A stretch of DNA of 11,943 nucleotides from Comamonadaceae bacterium (lineage in GTDB: Bacteria > Pseudomonadota > Gammaproteobacteria > Burkholderiales > Burkholderiaceae_C). A program made the position numbers and the translations under genes. The first letter of the stretch is position 1. Every line of letters begins with the position of its first letter. The stretch spans positions 1 to 11,943 of the forward strand of contig CANCCF010000119.1 in the NCBI GenBank assembly GCA_947374485.1. Reading direction: 5' to 3'. Below, piece by piece: positions 1 through 7,339 of the stretch. The notes under the pieces were generated by a model that saw only the letters and a list, made by a program, of their open reading frames with translations, searched no databases and was not told the DNA's origin.

Positions 1-1
1 G

Positions 2-1318
2 GCCAGCACCTTGCAGGGCGAAGCCATCCATGTGGAGATCAGCGTGTCGCTGGAGCGCGCCTCGGTCACATCGCAACACGGTGCCGGCGCCATCACCACC
101 CTGTTTGCGCGCGACCTCACCGCGGCCAAACGCGCCGAGGCGCAGCGTCTGGCACTGGAGACGCAGCTGCGCGAATCACAAAAAATGCAGGCCGTGGGCA
201 CCATGGCCGGCGGCATTGCGCACGACTTCAACAACATCCTGAGCGCCATCCTGGGCAATGTGGAACTGGCCAAGCAGGACAGCGCCGCCCAGTCCACCGC
301 GCTGGTGAGCCTGAACGAAATCGAAAAGGCCGGACGCCGTGCACGCGACCTGGTGCGCCAGATTCTCACCTTCAGCCGCAACGAGCCCGCGCGGCGCACG
401 CCCATGCGCCTGGCCGAGGTGCTGCACGAAACCGTGCGCCTGGTCAAGGTGACGGTGCCGCCGGGCGTGGAAATCCGGGTCGTGGAGGCCAGCGATTGCG
501 CAACCGTGCTGGCCGACGCCACCCAGGTCGAGCAGGCCCTGCTCAACCTGTGCACCAACGCCATCCTGGCGCTGGGCCAGACCAAGGGCCAGGTGACGAT
601 TGCGCTGGGCAACACCCTGCTGGACTTTCCCGATTGCAGCCGCGTGGGCGTGCCGCCCGGCCACTATGTGGACCTGTCGGTGCAGGACACGGGCAGCGGC
701 ATGACACAAATCACCCTGCAGCGCATCTTCGAGCCTTTTTTTACCACCCGCCAGGTGGGCCAGGGCACGGGCCTGGGGCTCTCGGTGGTGCACGGCATCA
801 TGAAGACGCACCAGGGCGGCATCGACGTGCACAGCACGCCGGGCCAGGGCAGTATTTTTCACCTCTACTTCCCCGCCTGCGAAGAGGCCGTGCCCGTGCC
901 TGAAGAGGCCACACCTGCAGCCCCTGCGGTGCACGGCCAGGGTCGCCACGTGATGTATGTGGACGACGACCAGGCGCTGGTGTTTCTGGTGGAGCGCGTG
1001 CTGCGGCGCAAGGGCTTTACGGTGACCAGCTTCACCGACCCGCTGGAGGCGCAAAGCACCCTGGCCGAACGCGCGCGCGATTTCGATTTGCTGGTCACCG
1101 ACTACAACATGCCGGGCTTCAGCGGCGTGGACCTGCTGCGGGCGGCCAAGGCCATTCGCCCGGATCTGCCGGTGGCACTGGCCAGCGGCTATGTCACACC
1201 CGAGATCGAAAAGAGCGCGTTTGAAGCCGGTGCCAGCGCCCTGGTCTACAAGCCCAACGACGTGGCCGAGCTGTGCGAAACCGTGCAGCGCCTGATTCTG
1301 GGTGGCCATGCCCATTGA
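2..1318 (+). CDS. Hybrid sensor histidine kinase with C-terminal receiver domain (5' end missing)
   Basis: The reading frame is open to the left window edge, so the N-terminus lies outside; TTG at 11 is only the first possible start inside the window. Residue numbers count from that TTG. Residues 1-40 look like the end of a PAS-type sensor domain, followed by a short helical linker. The HisKA H-box is AGGIAHDFNN with phospho-acceptor His71. The ATPase domain shows an N-box (LLNLCTNAIL, about 178-187), G1 (DTGSG, 226-230), F-box (FEPFFTTR, 240-247) and G2 (GTGLGL, 252-257). A receiver domain follows (about 313-430), with acidic triad Asp318-320, phospho-acceptor Asp364 in TDYNMPG, Ser392 and Lys414 in VYKP. 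By family knowledge it autophosphorylates on His and passes phosphate to its own Asp, then perhaps to a separate phosphotransfer protein. No output domain follows the receiver. The signal and target are unknown. The 3' end overlaps rluA. Confidence 0.93.
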   Translation, partial: ASTLQGEAIHVEISVSLERASVTSQHGAGAITTLFARDLTAAKRAEAQRLALETQLRESQKMQAVGTMAGGIAHDFNNILSAILGNVELAKQDSAAQSTALVSLNEIEKAGRRARDLVRQILTFSRNEPARRTPMRLAEVLHETVRLVKVTVPPGVEIRVVEASDCATVLADATQVEQALLNLCTNAILALGQTKGQVTIALGNTLLDFPDCSRVGVPPGHYVDLSVQDTGSGMTQITLQRIFEPFFTTRQVGQGTGLGLSVVHGIMKTHQGGIDVHSTPGQGSIFHLYFPACEEAVPVPEEATPAAPAVHGQGRHVMYVDDDQALVFLVERVLRRKGFTVTSFTDPLEAQSTLAERARDFDLLVTDYNMPGFSGVDLLRAAKAIRPDLPVALASGYVTPEIEKSAFEAGASALVYKPNDVAELCETVQRLILGGHAH

Positions 1319-1979
1319 AGGCCTGCAACTCGAGGTGCTGCATGCCGATGCCAGCATCGTGGTGCTCAACAAACCCTCCGGCCTGCTGGCCGTGCCCGGC
1401 AAGACCAGCGACCATTGCCTGAGCGGCCTGGCGCAGGCGCAGTTTCCCGACGCCCTGATCGTGCACCGGCTGGACATGGCCACCTCGGGCCTGATGGTGA
1501 TGGCACGCGGCAGCGCGGCGCAGCGCCAGCTCAACGCCGACTTTGCCGAGCGCCGCGTCTACAAGCGCTATGTGGCGGTGGCCAGTGGCGACTGCCGCGA
1601 GAGCGAAAGCCACGACGGTGACGCATGGCAAACCATCGACCTGCCCATCATGGTCGACTGGCCGCAGCGCCCCCGGCGCAAGATCGACCTGGAGCTGGGC
1701 AAGGCCAGCAGCACGCGCTGGCGCACCCTGCACTACGACCCACGCCTGCACGCCACGCGCCTCGAGCTTGAACCGCTGACCGGGCGCAGCCACCAGCTGC
1801 GTGTGCACCTGCAGGCCATTGGCCACCCCATCGTGGGCGATGCGTTGTACGCCCCTGCAGAGGTTGCTGCCGCCAGCCCGCGCCTGCTGTTGCATGCCAG
1901 TGTGCTGGCCTTTACCCATCCCGGCACCGGCGCGCGGGTCACTTTTGAGGCGCCCGACGCGTTTGACTCAGAGGCCTAA
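1308..1979 (+). CDS. rluA: RluA-family pseudouridine synthase (23S rRNA U746 / tRNA U32 type)
   Basis: This enzyme isomerises uridine to pseudouridine in structured RNA; E. coli RluA acts on 23S rRNA U746 and on U32 of several tRNAs. The catalytic motif HRLDMATSG carries the nucleophilic Asp at about residue 56. Other RluA signatures are LNKPSGLLAVPGK near the N-terminus, YKRYVAV, DLPIMVDWPQRP, the LTGRSHQLRVH segment and GHPIVGDALY. These align well by eye with E. coli RluA, including its typical DWP and PRLLLHA segments, and the length (223 aa) is close to the E. coli protein (219 aa). No S4 domain is present, unlike RluC/RluD. I chose ATG 1308 over the in-frame GTG at 1302 because GGGTGG just upstream can serve as ribosome binding site. 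The start overlaps the kinase stop by 11 nt, suggesting translational coupling. The exact RNA target is inferred. Confidence 0.92.
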   Translation: MPIEGLQLEVLHADASIVVLNKPSGLLAVPGKTSDHCLSGLAQAQFPDALIVHRLDMATSGLMVMARGSAAQRQLNADFAERRVYKRYVAVASGDCRESESHDGDAWQTIDLPIMVDWPQRPRRKIDLELGKASSTRWRTLHYDPRLHATRLELEPLTGRSHQLRVHLQAIGHPIVGDALYAPAEVAAASPRLLLHASVLAFTHPGTGARVTFEAPDAFDSEA

Positions 1980-1982
1980 AAT
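1977..1982 (+). promoter_or_regulatory. Putative -10 element directly upstream of the PHP gene start
   Basis: TAAAAT overlaps the rluA stop codon and ends 6 nt before the GTG start. Transcription begun about 7 nt after a -10 would start at or next to the start codon and give a leaderless mRNA. No properly spaced -35 is visible: a TTGACT lies at 1963-1968, but only 8 nt away. Confidence 0.35.
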
Positions 1983-1988
1983 GGCCCT

Positions 1989-2891
1989 GTGACCGACCTA
2001 CCCTCCCACACTGCTGCCCTGCCCATCGAGCGCCCACTCCAGCGCCCACGCAATGCCGACCTGCACTGCCACTCCGTGGTCTCGGACGGCACCCTGACCC
2101 CCGAAGCCCTGGCCGCGCGCGCCAAAGCCAACGGCGTCGAACTCTGGGCCCTGACCGACCACGACGAAATCGGCGGCCAGGCGCGCGCGCTGGCGGCAGC
2201 CCACGCCCACGGCATGCAGTACCTCACCGGGGTGGAAATTTCCGTCACCTTCATCGGCCACACCGTGCACATCGTGGGCCTGGGTTTTGATGTGGACAAC
2301 CCGGCGCTGGTGCAGGGCCTGCGCGCGACGCGCGGCGGGCGCACCCAGCGCGCCCGCGAAATGGCCGAGGGCCTGGCCCGTGTGGGAATAGCCGGCGCCT
2401 TTGAAGGAGCCCTGCCCTTTGTCGGCAACCCGGACCTGATCTCGCGCACGCACTTCGCCCGCTTTCTGGTGGAAAGCGGCGTCTGCAAGGACACGCCCGA
2501 GGTCTTCCGCAAATACCTCACCGAAGGCAAGCCCGGCTTTGTCGAGCACCGCTGGGCCACGCTCAAAGATGCAGTGACCTGGATCACCGGCGCCGGTGGC
2601 GTGGCCGTGGTGGCGCACCCGGCGCGCTACAAGTTCACGCCCAATGAAGAGTACGCGCTGTTTACCGAATTCAAGGGCTTTGGCGGCCAGGGGGTGGAGG
2701 TGGTCACCGGCAGCCACAGCGCCGCCGAATACGTGAGCTACGCCCACACCGCGCGCGAATTCGGCCTGGCCGCCTCGCGCGGCAGCGATTTTCACAGCCC
2801 CACCGACAGCCACACCGAGCTGGGCACCCTGCCCTTGCTCAGCAGCGAACTCACGCCGGTGTGGGAGCTGCTGCAACACCGCATCCAATAA
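1989..2891 (+). CDS. rnm: PHP-domain 3',5'-nucleoside bisphosphate phosphatase / 5'-3' exonuclease (Rnm/YciV family)
   Basis: The polymerase-and-histidinol-phosphatase (PHP) fold is evident from its metal-binding motifs in order: DLHCHS (24-29), TDHDE (56-60), Glu83 in GVEIS, His155 in SRTHFAR, AHPARY (209-214) and GSDFHSP (265-271). Characterised relatives (E. coli Rnm/YciV and a Chromobacterium homologue) remove the 3' phosphate from 3',5'-bisphosphonucleotides such as pAp, and E. coli Rnm also trims RNA 5' ends, so a cytoplasmic role in pAp or RNA turnover is expected. Length (300 aa) fits the family. The following gene is yciO, the same pair order as in E. coli. The GTG start at 1989 has no Shine-Dalgarno sequence; a TAAAAT hexamer ends 6 nt before it. 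No other in-frame start leaves the first metal motif intact with better signals. Confidence 0.88.
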   Translation: MTDLPSHTAALPIERPLQRPRNADLHCHSVVSDGTLTPEALAARAKANGVELWALTDHDEIGGQARALAAAHAHGMQYLTGVEISVTFIGHTVHIVGLGFDVDNPALVQGLRATRGGRTQRAREMAEGLARVGIAGAFEGALPFVGNPDLISRTHFARFLVESGVCKDTPEVFRKYLTEGKPGFVEHRWATLKDAVTWITGAGGVAVVAHPARYKFTPNEEYALFTEFKGFGGQGVEVVTGSHSAAEYVSYAHTAREFGLAASRGSDFHSPTDSHTELGTLPLLSSELTPVWELLQHRIQ

Positions 2892-2903
2892 CAAGAAATA
2901 TCC

Positions 2904-3527
2904 ATGGCACAGCACTTCGAAGTCCACCCTGAAAACCCCCAACCCCGCCTGCTCAAACAAGCCGTCGCCTTGCTCGAAAAAGGCGGTGTTCTGGCCGTCC
3001 CCACCGACTCCAGCTACGCCCTGGTCTGCCATCTGGATGACAAGAACGCCGTCGACATCCTGCGCCGCATCCGCGGTGTGGACGACAAGCACCAGCTCAC
3101 CCTCTTGTGCCGCGACCTGAGCGAGCTCTCCAGCTATGCCCGCGTCGACAACCGGCAATTCCGCCTGCTCAAGAACGCCACACCCGGTGCCTTCACCTTC
3201 ATTCTGGAGGCGAGCAAGGAAGTGCCGCGGCGCGTGAGCCACCCCTCGCGCAAAACCATAGGCCTGCGCGTGCCCGACCACAAAGCGCTGCAGGAACTGC
3301 TGGCCCTGCACGGCTCGGCGCTCTTGGCCACGACGCTGATTGCGCCGGGCGACACCCATCCGATGAACGACGCCGCAGAGATCCGCGAACGCTTCGAAAA
3401 AGTGATTGCCGGGGTGCTGGACGCCGGTGCCTGCCCGCAGGAGCCCACCACCGTGGTGGACCTGACCGGCGAGGTGCCCGAAATCATCCGCCAGGGGCGC
3501 GGCGACGCAGCACTGCTGGGGCTCTGA
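2904..3527 (+). CDS. yciO: YciO, YrdC/Sua5-like protein
   Basis: The protein is a single YrdC/Sua5-type domain, 207 aa, nearly the same length as E. coli YciO (206 aa). It aligns by eye throughout: HPENPQPRLLKQAV near the N-terminus, GGVLAVPTDSSYAL (28-40), LLCRDLSELSSYA, the TPGAFTFIL motif (93-101), KEVPRRV, and KTIGLRVPDH. The family is related to TsaC/Sua5, which make threonylcarbamoyl-AMP for tRNA t6A37. The KxR...SxN motif typical of true TsaC/YrdC enzymes is not evident, so it should not be called the t6A synthase without proof; YciO's cellular role is poorly defined. The start is 12 nt after the PHP gene stop, with a weak AAGAA upstream, consistent with cotranscription. Confidence 0.9.
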   Translation: MAQHFEVHPENPQPRLLKQAVALLEKGGVLAVPTDSSYALVCHLDDKNAVDILRRIRGVDDKHQLTLLCRDLSELSSYARVDNRQFRLLKNATPGAFTFILEASKEVPRRVSHPSRKTIGLRVPDHKALQELLALHGSALLATTLIAPGDTHPMNDAAEIRERFEKVIAGVLDAGACPQEPTTVVDLTGEVPEIIRQGRGDAALLGL

Positions 3528-3609
3528 CCTGCTGGCGCTGAATGCGCGGCGGGCTTGCGAAAGCGCGTGAGCCTTGCGCAGGCGGGTGGCCCAATCGCCG
3601 GGCCCGCAC

Positions 3610-3615
3610 TAAGAT
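3610..3615 (+). promoter_or_regulatory. Putative -10 element upstream of the TPR gene
   Basis: TAAGAT ends 8 nt before ATG 3624, and no Shine-Dalgarno sequence is present, so a leaderless or near-leaderless transcript is plausible. A small GC hairpin (GGCCC 3588-3592 with GGGCC 3600-3604) lies immediately upstream and could limit read-through from yciO. No clear -35 is visible. Confidence 0.35.
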
Positions 3616-3623
3616 GCCTTGCC

Positions 3624-5204
3624 ATGACGCACCCCACCTTAGCCAGCGCAGACTGGCAGCAAACCCTGCAACACGCCGCCAATCTGCATGCCCAAGGCCA
3701 GCTGGACCCGGCCCGCGCGGCCTACCTGGCACTCCTGGTGGCGCAGCCGCAGAACCCGTACATTGCCAAGCTGCTCGGCCTGCTGGAAAAAGACGCAGGC
3801 CAGTGGGCCATGGCGGCGCGCCTGCTGGAACTCTCGCTCTCGCTGCAAGCCGATTACGGCACCGCCATGCACCTGGCCCGGGTGCAGGCCGCCCAAGGGC
3901 AACCAGCCCTGGCCAAAGCCACGCTGGAGCAGGCGCTTGCCCTGCAGCCCGACTCGCTGGAGGCCCTGCACGAACTCGCACTGACCCTCGACCAGCTGGG
4001 CGAATATGAAGAGGCCCTGGCCCTGCAGATGCGCTGCGTGGCGCTGGCCCCCGACAACGCCAACCTGCGCTACAACATGGGCCGCGTGCTGCATGCGCTG
4101 GGCCGCTACGACGAGGCCGCCGAGGCCTATACCGAGGCGCTGGCGCGCAACCCGCACTTTGTGGCCGCTGCCTTCAACCGCGGCAACTCGCTGCACCAGG
4201 CGCTGCGCATGCCCGAGGCCATTGCCAGCTTTGACCTCGCCCTCAGCCTGGAGCCCGGCAACGCCAACTTCCACTGGTCGCGCGCGCTGGCAGCGCTCTT
4301 GCACGGTGACTACACCAGCGGCTGGCAGCACTATGAGCGGCGCTGGACGCGCGACGGCGGCGAGCCGCAGCGGGTGTTCGACGTGCCGCAATGGACCGGG
4401 CGTGAGGCCATCGCTGGCAAAACCCTGCTGATCCACTGCGAGCAGGGCTTTGGCGATGTGATCCAGTTTTCGCGCTACGCACTCGATGTGATTGCGCTGG
4501 GTGGCCGGGTGGTGTTTGGCGCACCGACCACCCTGCACCCGCTCTTGCGCAGCATGCATCCCGAAATCAAAACCATCATCGCCAACCACGAGCACCCGGG
4601 CTTTGATTTCCACTGCCCGGTGATGAGCCTGCCTTATGCCTTCTCCACCACGGTAGCGACCGTGCCCGCACCCTGCCCGTATTACCTTGCCGACAGCGCG
4701 CTGGTGCAGGCGTGGCACGCAAAGCTGGGGCCGCGCCAGCGGCCCTGCGTGGGCCTGGTGTGGTTTGGCAACCCCAAGCACCTGCACGACCACCGGCGCA
4801 GCATCTCTCTTGTCGCGTTGGCGCCGCTGCTGCAACTGCCGCTGGACTTTCACAGCCTGCAGCAGGACACCCGCCCGCAAGACGAGGCCGCGTTGCAGCA
4901 GCTGCCCCAGATCCAGCACCACGGCGCCGACCTCACCGACTTCGCGCAGACCGCTGCCCTGATCACCCGCCTGGACCTGGTGGTGACCGTGGACACCTCC
5001 ATTGCGCACCTCGCAGGGGCCCTGGGCAAACCGGTCTGGATTCTGGTGCACGCCGTGCCCGACTACCGCTGGCTGCTGGAGCGCGCGGACAGCCCCTGGT
5101 ACCCCAGCGCCCGCCTGTTCCGCCAGACCACACCCGACAGCTGGAGCGGGGCCCTTGCCGAGGTGCGCGCGGCCCTGGTGGCGCACTTTGCGCTGGCTCT
5201 CTGA
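3624..5204 (+). CDS. TPR protein with C-terminal glycosyltransferase-like (GT9-type) domain
   Basis: The N-terminal half (about residues 10-225 of 526) is an array of tetratricopeptide repeats, with typical pieces such as ALALQPDSLEALHELALTLDQLGEYEEALAL, RYNMGRVLHALGRYDEAAEAYTEAL and AAAFNRGNSLHQALRMPEAIASFDLAL. The C-terminal half resembles a GT-B glycosyltransferase of the ADP-heptose:LPS transferase (GT9) type: HCEQGFGDVIQFSRY, GLVWFGNPKHLHDHRRSI, and VTVDTSIAHLAGALGKPVWIL, where the DTSIAHLAGALG segment is the usual donor-site signature. No signal peptide or membrane segment is seen, so it is probably cytoplasmic. Donor and acceptor are unknown; a cell-surface or protein glycosylation role is an inference. 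ATG 3624 is preferred over the upstream TTG 3555 because the extra 23 residues are not TPR-like and a -10-like TAAGAT lies just before the ATG. Confidence 0.82.
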   Translation: MTHPTLASADWQQTLQHAANLHAQGQLDPARAAYLALLVAQPQNPYIAKLLGLLEKDAGQWAMAARLLELSLSLQADYGTAMHLARVQAAQGQPALAKATLEQALALQPDSLEALHELALTLDQLGEYEEALALQMRCVALAPDNANLRYNMGRVLHALGRYDEAAEAYTEALARNPHFVAAAFNRGNSLHQALRMPEAIASFDLALSLEPGNANFHWSRALAALLHGDYTSGWQHYERRWTRDGGEPQRVFDVPQWTGREAIAGKTLLIHCEQGFGDVIQFSRYALDVIALGGRVVFGAPTTLHPLLRSMHPEIKTIIANHEHPGFDFHCPVMSLPYAFSTTVATVPAPCPYYLADSALVQAWHAKLGPRQRPCVGLVWFGNPKHLHDHRRSISLVALAPLLQLPLDFHSLQQDTRPQDEAALQQLPQIQHHGADLTDFAQTAALITRLDLVVTVDTSIAHLAGALGKPVWILVHAVPDYRWLLERADSPWYPSARLFRQTTPDSWSGALAEVRAALVAHFALAL

Positions 5205-5210
5205 GACAAT
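5205..5210 (+). promoter_or_regulatory. Putative -10 element upstream of the site-2 protease gene
   Basis: GACAAT immediately follows the TPR gene stop codon and ends 6 nt before ATG 5217. It is the third case in this window of a -10-like hexamer abutting a start codon that has no ribosome binding site. The match to TATAAT is imperfect and no -35 is obvious. Confidence 0.3.
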
Positions 5211-5216
5211 GCCGGG

Positions 5217-5885
5217 ATGGACATTGCTCAACTGATACAAACCGTTGCCATCTACGCCCTGCCCGTGCTGTTTGCCATCACGGTGCACGAGGCGGCCCAC
5301 GGCTACGCGGCGCGCTACTTTGGTGACAACACGGCCTGGAAGCTCGGCCGCGTCACCCTCAACCCGCTGGCACACATCGACCCCATGGGCACCATCCTGA
5401 TGCCCTTGCTGCTGTACTTTGCGACCTCGGGCGCCTTCCTGTTTGGTTATGCCAAGCCGGTGCCGGTGCGCTTTGGCAACCTGCGCAACCCCAAGCGCGA
5501 CATGGTCTGGGTGGCCCTGGCCGGGCCAGCTGCCAACCTGGCGCAGGCCCTGCTCTGGGGGGCGATGCTGTATGTGTTGCACGGCGTGGGCGTGACCGAA
5601 ATTTTCTTCATGAAGATGTGCCAAGGCGGTGTGCTGGTGAACATCGTGATGTTTGCCTTCAACCTCTTCCCCCTGCCGCCGCTGGACGGCGGGCGCATCG
5701 TGGTGGGCCTGTTGCCCGTCAAACAGGCCTTGGCCTTCTCGCGCGTGGAGCCCTACGGCTTCTTCATCGTCATGGCGCTGGTGGTCTCCGGCCTGGTCAG
5801 CAGCCTGTGGATGCAGCCGGTGATGGGCCTGACCTTCGGCCTGGTGGACCTGCTGCTGTCGCCGCTGGCAGCCATGGTGCGCTAA
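5217..5885 (+). CDS. Site-2 protease family membrane metalloprotease (peptidase M50)
   Basis: This intramembrane zinc metalloprotease homologue has the catalytic HEAAH motif (His24, Glu25, His28) inside the first membrane segment and the second zinc-ligand motif NLFPLPPLDGG with Asp157. RVTLNPLAHIDPMGTILMP (45-63) is characteristic of the short, PDZ-less group of S2P proteins (YwhC-like). Several hydrophobic segments are visible (about 8-30, 58-78, 97-122, 138-155 and 175-200), so it is an inner-membrane protein. Length (222 aa) is usual for this subgroup. Family members cleave membrane-bound substrates, but no substrate is known here. It starts 12 nt after the TPR gene stop, without a Shine-Dalgarno sequence but with GACAAT 6 nt before ATG. 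All key residues are intact. Confidence 0.9.
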   Translation: MDIAQLIQTVAIYALPVLFAITVHEAAHGYAARYFGDNTAWKLGRVTLNPLAHIDPMGTILMPLLLYFATSGAFLFGYAKPVPVRFGNLRNPKRDMVWVALAGPAANLAQALLWGAMLYVLHGVGVTEIFFMKMCQGGVLVNIVMFAFNLFPLPPLDGGRIVVGLLPVKQALAFSRVEPYGFFIVMALVVSGLVSSLWMQPVMGLTFGLVDLLLSPLAAMVR

Positions 5886-5922
5886 GTCCCGTTCTTCCCG
5901 TTTATTCTTTTTGTTGGATGGC

Positions 5923-7218
5923 ATGAGCACCTCTCCCGTACGTTTCCTCACCGGCATCACCACCAGCGGCACGCCGCACCTGGGCAACTATGTGGGCTCC
6001 ATCCGCCCCTCGGTGCGCGCCAGCCAGACTCCCGGCGTGGAGAGTTTTTATTTCCTGGCCGACTACCATGCGCTGATCAAGATCGATGAACCGGCACGCA
6101 TCCAGCGCTCCACCCTGGAGATCGCCGCGAGCTGGCTGGCCGCCGGGCTGGACCCGGAGCGCGTGGTGTTCTACCGCCAGTCGGACGTGCCCGAGATCCC
6201 CGAGCTGACCTGGTTTCTGACCTGCGTGACGGGCAAGGGTGTGCTCAACCGCGCGCATGCCTACAAGGCGTCTGTCGACAAGAACACCGCGGCCGGTGAA
6301 GACGCCGACAGCGATGTGACCGCGGGCCTTTTCATGTACCCGGTGCTGATGGGCGCCGACATCTTGATGTTCAACGCCCACCACGTGCCGGTGGGGCGCG
6401 ACCAGATCCAGCACATCGAGATGGCGCGCGACATGGCGCACAGTTTCAACCACCGCTACGGCGCGCACTTTGTGCCGCCGCAGGCAGCGATTGAAGAGTC
6501 GGTGGCCACCCTGCCCGGGCTGGACGGCCGCAAGATGAGCAAGAGCTACGACAACACGATTCCGCTCTTTGCCAGCCGCGAGCAGCTCAAAAAACTCATC
6601 GCCGGCATCGTCACCGATTCACGCGCACCCGGCGAGCCCAAGGACACCGAGGGCTCGGCCTTGTTCCAGATTTACCAGGCCTTTGCTTCTGCTGAAGAAA
6701 CCGGAGCCCTGCGCGCTGCCTATGAAAAAGGCATTGCCTGGGGTGATGCCAAAGCCATTTTGCTGGACCGCATAGACCAGGAAATTGCGCCCATGCGCGC
6801 GCGTTACCAGCACCTGATGGAACACCCCGAAGAGGTGGAGGCTTTGTTGTTGGCCGGCGCGAAGAAGGCGCGCGCCATTGCCACACCCTTCATGGCCACC
6901 TTGCGGCATGCAGTGGGTTTGCGTTCCCTGACTTCCGGTGTGGTACAGGCCAAGGCCAAAGTTGCCAAGTCTTCTGCGGCGGCGTTCAAGCAGTACCGTG
7001 AGAAGGACGGCAAGTTCTACTTCAAGCTGGCGGACAGCAAGGGTACTGTGCTGCTGCAAAGTGTGGGGCTGGAGTCACCGCAGTTGGCGGGCAAGAGCAT
7101 TGGCTTGCTTTCAAAAGACGGCATTGCTGCTCTGTCTGGGTTGGCCTCGGTGTTGGAGCCGGTTTCTGATGTGGCGGCGTTGGCTGCTGTGTTGGATGCT
7201 TTGAGGGCTGACGCTTAG
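5923..7218 (+). CDS. trpS: Tryptophanyl-tRNA synthetase with C-terminal extension
   Basis: This class I aminoacyl-tRNA synthetase charges tRNA-Trp with tryptophan. The HIGH-type signature is TPHLGNYVGS (17-26). The tryptophan/ATP-site segments GADIL (144-148) and VPVGRDQIQH (155-164) are present, and the second signature is GRKMSKSYDNTI (202-213). The protein has 431 aa against 334 in E. coli. The core ends near residue 335; the rest includes GKFYFKLADSKGTVLLQS (363-380), reminiscent of the small DUF1508/YegP-type domain, then an alanine/leucine-rich tail. Extended TrpRS proteins are, to my knowledge, usual in Burkholderiales, so this is probably not a fusion artefact. ATG 5923 is preferred to TTG 5911 because GGATGG sits just before it and the protein then begins close to the catalytic core. 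Leucine codon use shifts from CTG to TTG from about 6840 onward. Confidence 0.95.
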   Translation: MSTSPVRFLTGITTSGTPHLGNYVGSIRPSVRASQTPGVESFYFLADYHALIKIDEPARIQRSTLEIAASWLAAGLDPERVVFYRQSDVPEIPELTWFLTCVTGKGVLNRAHAYKASVDKNTAAGEDADSDVTAGLFMYPVLMGADILMFNAHHVPVGRDQIQHIEMARDMAHSFNHRYGAHFVPPQAAIEESVATLPGLDGRKMSKSYDNTIPLFASREQLKKLIAGIVTDSRAPGEPKDTEGSALFQIYQAFASAEETGALRAAYEKGIAWGDAKAILLDRIDQEIAPMRARYQHLMEHPEEVEALLLAGAKKARAIATPFMATLRHAVGLRSLTSGVVQAKAKVAKSSAAAFKQYREKDGKFYFKLADSKGTVLLQSVGLESPQLAGKSIGLLSKDGIAALSGLASVLEPVSDVAALAAVLDALRADA

Positions 7219-7286
7219 TTTCTTGCCTATGTAGTTGGTGCGCCCGCGTTGGCTTCTCGCCTTCTTGGTGGGTGCGCAGAAGGGGT

Positions 7287-7339
7287 GGGGGCGGGCGCCG
7301 ATTTGGGGTACTCCCGTATGAGGCGCCCGGCATGCCCCC
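7287..7339. terminator. GC-rich interrupted stem-loop between convergent genes, possible bidirectional terminator
   Basis: GGGCGCC (7293-7299) pairs perfectly with GGCGCCC (7322-7328), and directly outside it GGGGGC (7287-7292) pairs with GCCCCC (7334-7339), leaving a 5-nt bulge on the 3' side. The loop holds a further GGG/CCC pairing (7305-7307 with 7313-7315). Still further out, GTGCGC (7272-7277) can pair with GCGCAC (7350-7355). It lies 68 nt after the trpS stop and 48 nt beyond the end of the opposing gene. No clean U-tract follows on the plus strand; on the minus strand a T-rich run lies between the opposing gene and the hairpin, before the stem rather than after it, so classical termination is not certain. 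It might instead be a dispersed intergenic repeat. Confidence 0.4.

Noticed and set aside
176..1534. 452-codon minus-strand frame opposite the kinase and rluA
   Set aside because: No recognisable motif, His/Ala/Gly-rich, fully opposite two genes with intact catalytic motifs.
1963..1982. TTGACT plus TAAAAT as a full sigma-70 promoter
   Set aside because: The spacer is only 8 nt, far below the usual 16-18 nt, so the TTGACT is unlikely to be the -35.
1998..3359. 453-codon minus-strand frame opposite the PHP and yciO genes
   Set aside because: Shadow of codon bias; the plus-strand proteins carry complete family motifs.
3639..5987. 782-codon open frame on the minus strand opposite the TPR, protease and trpS starts
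   Set aside because: It is antisense to well-supported genes, spans several of them, and its translation is His/Gln/Gly/Val-rich low-complexity with no domain. This is the usual shadow of G/C-biased third positions.
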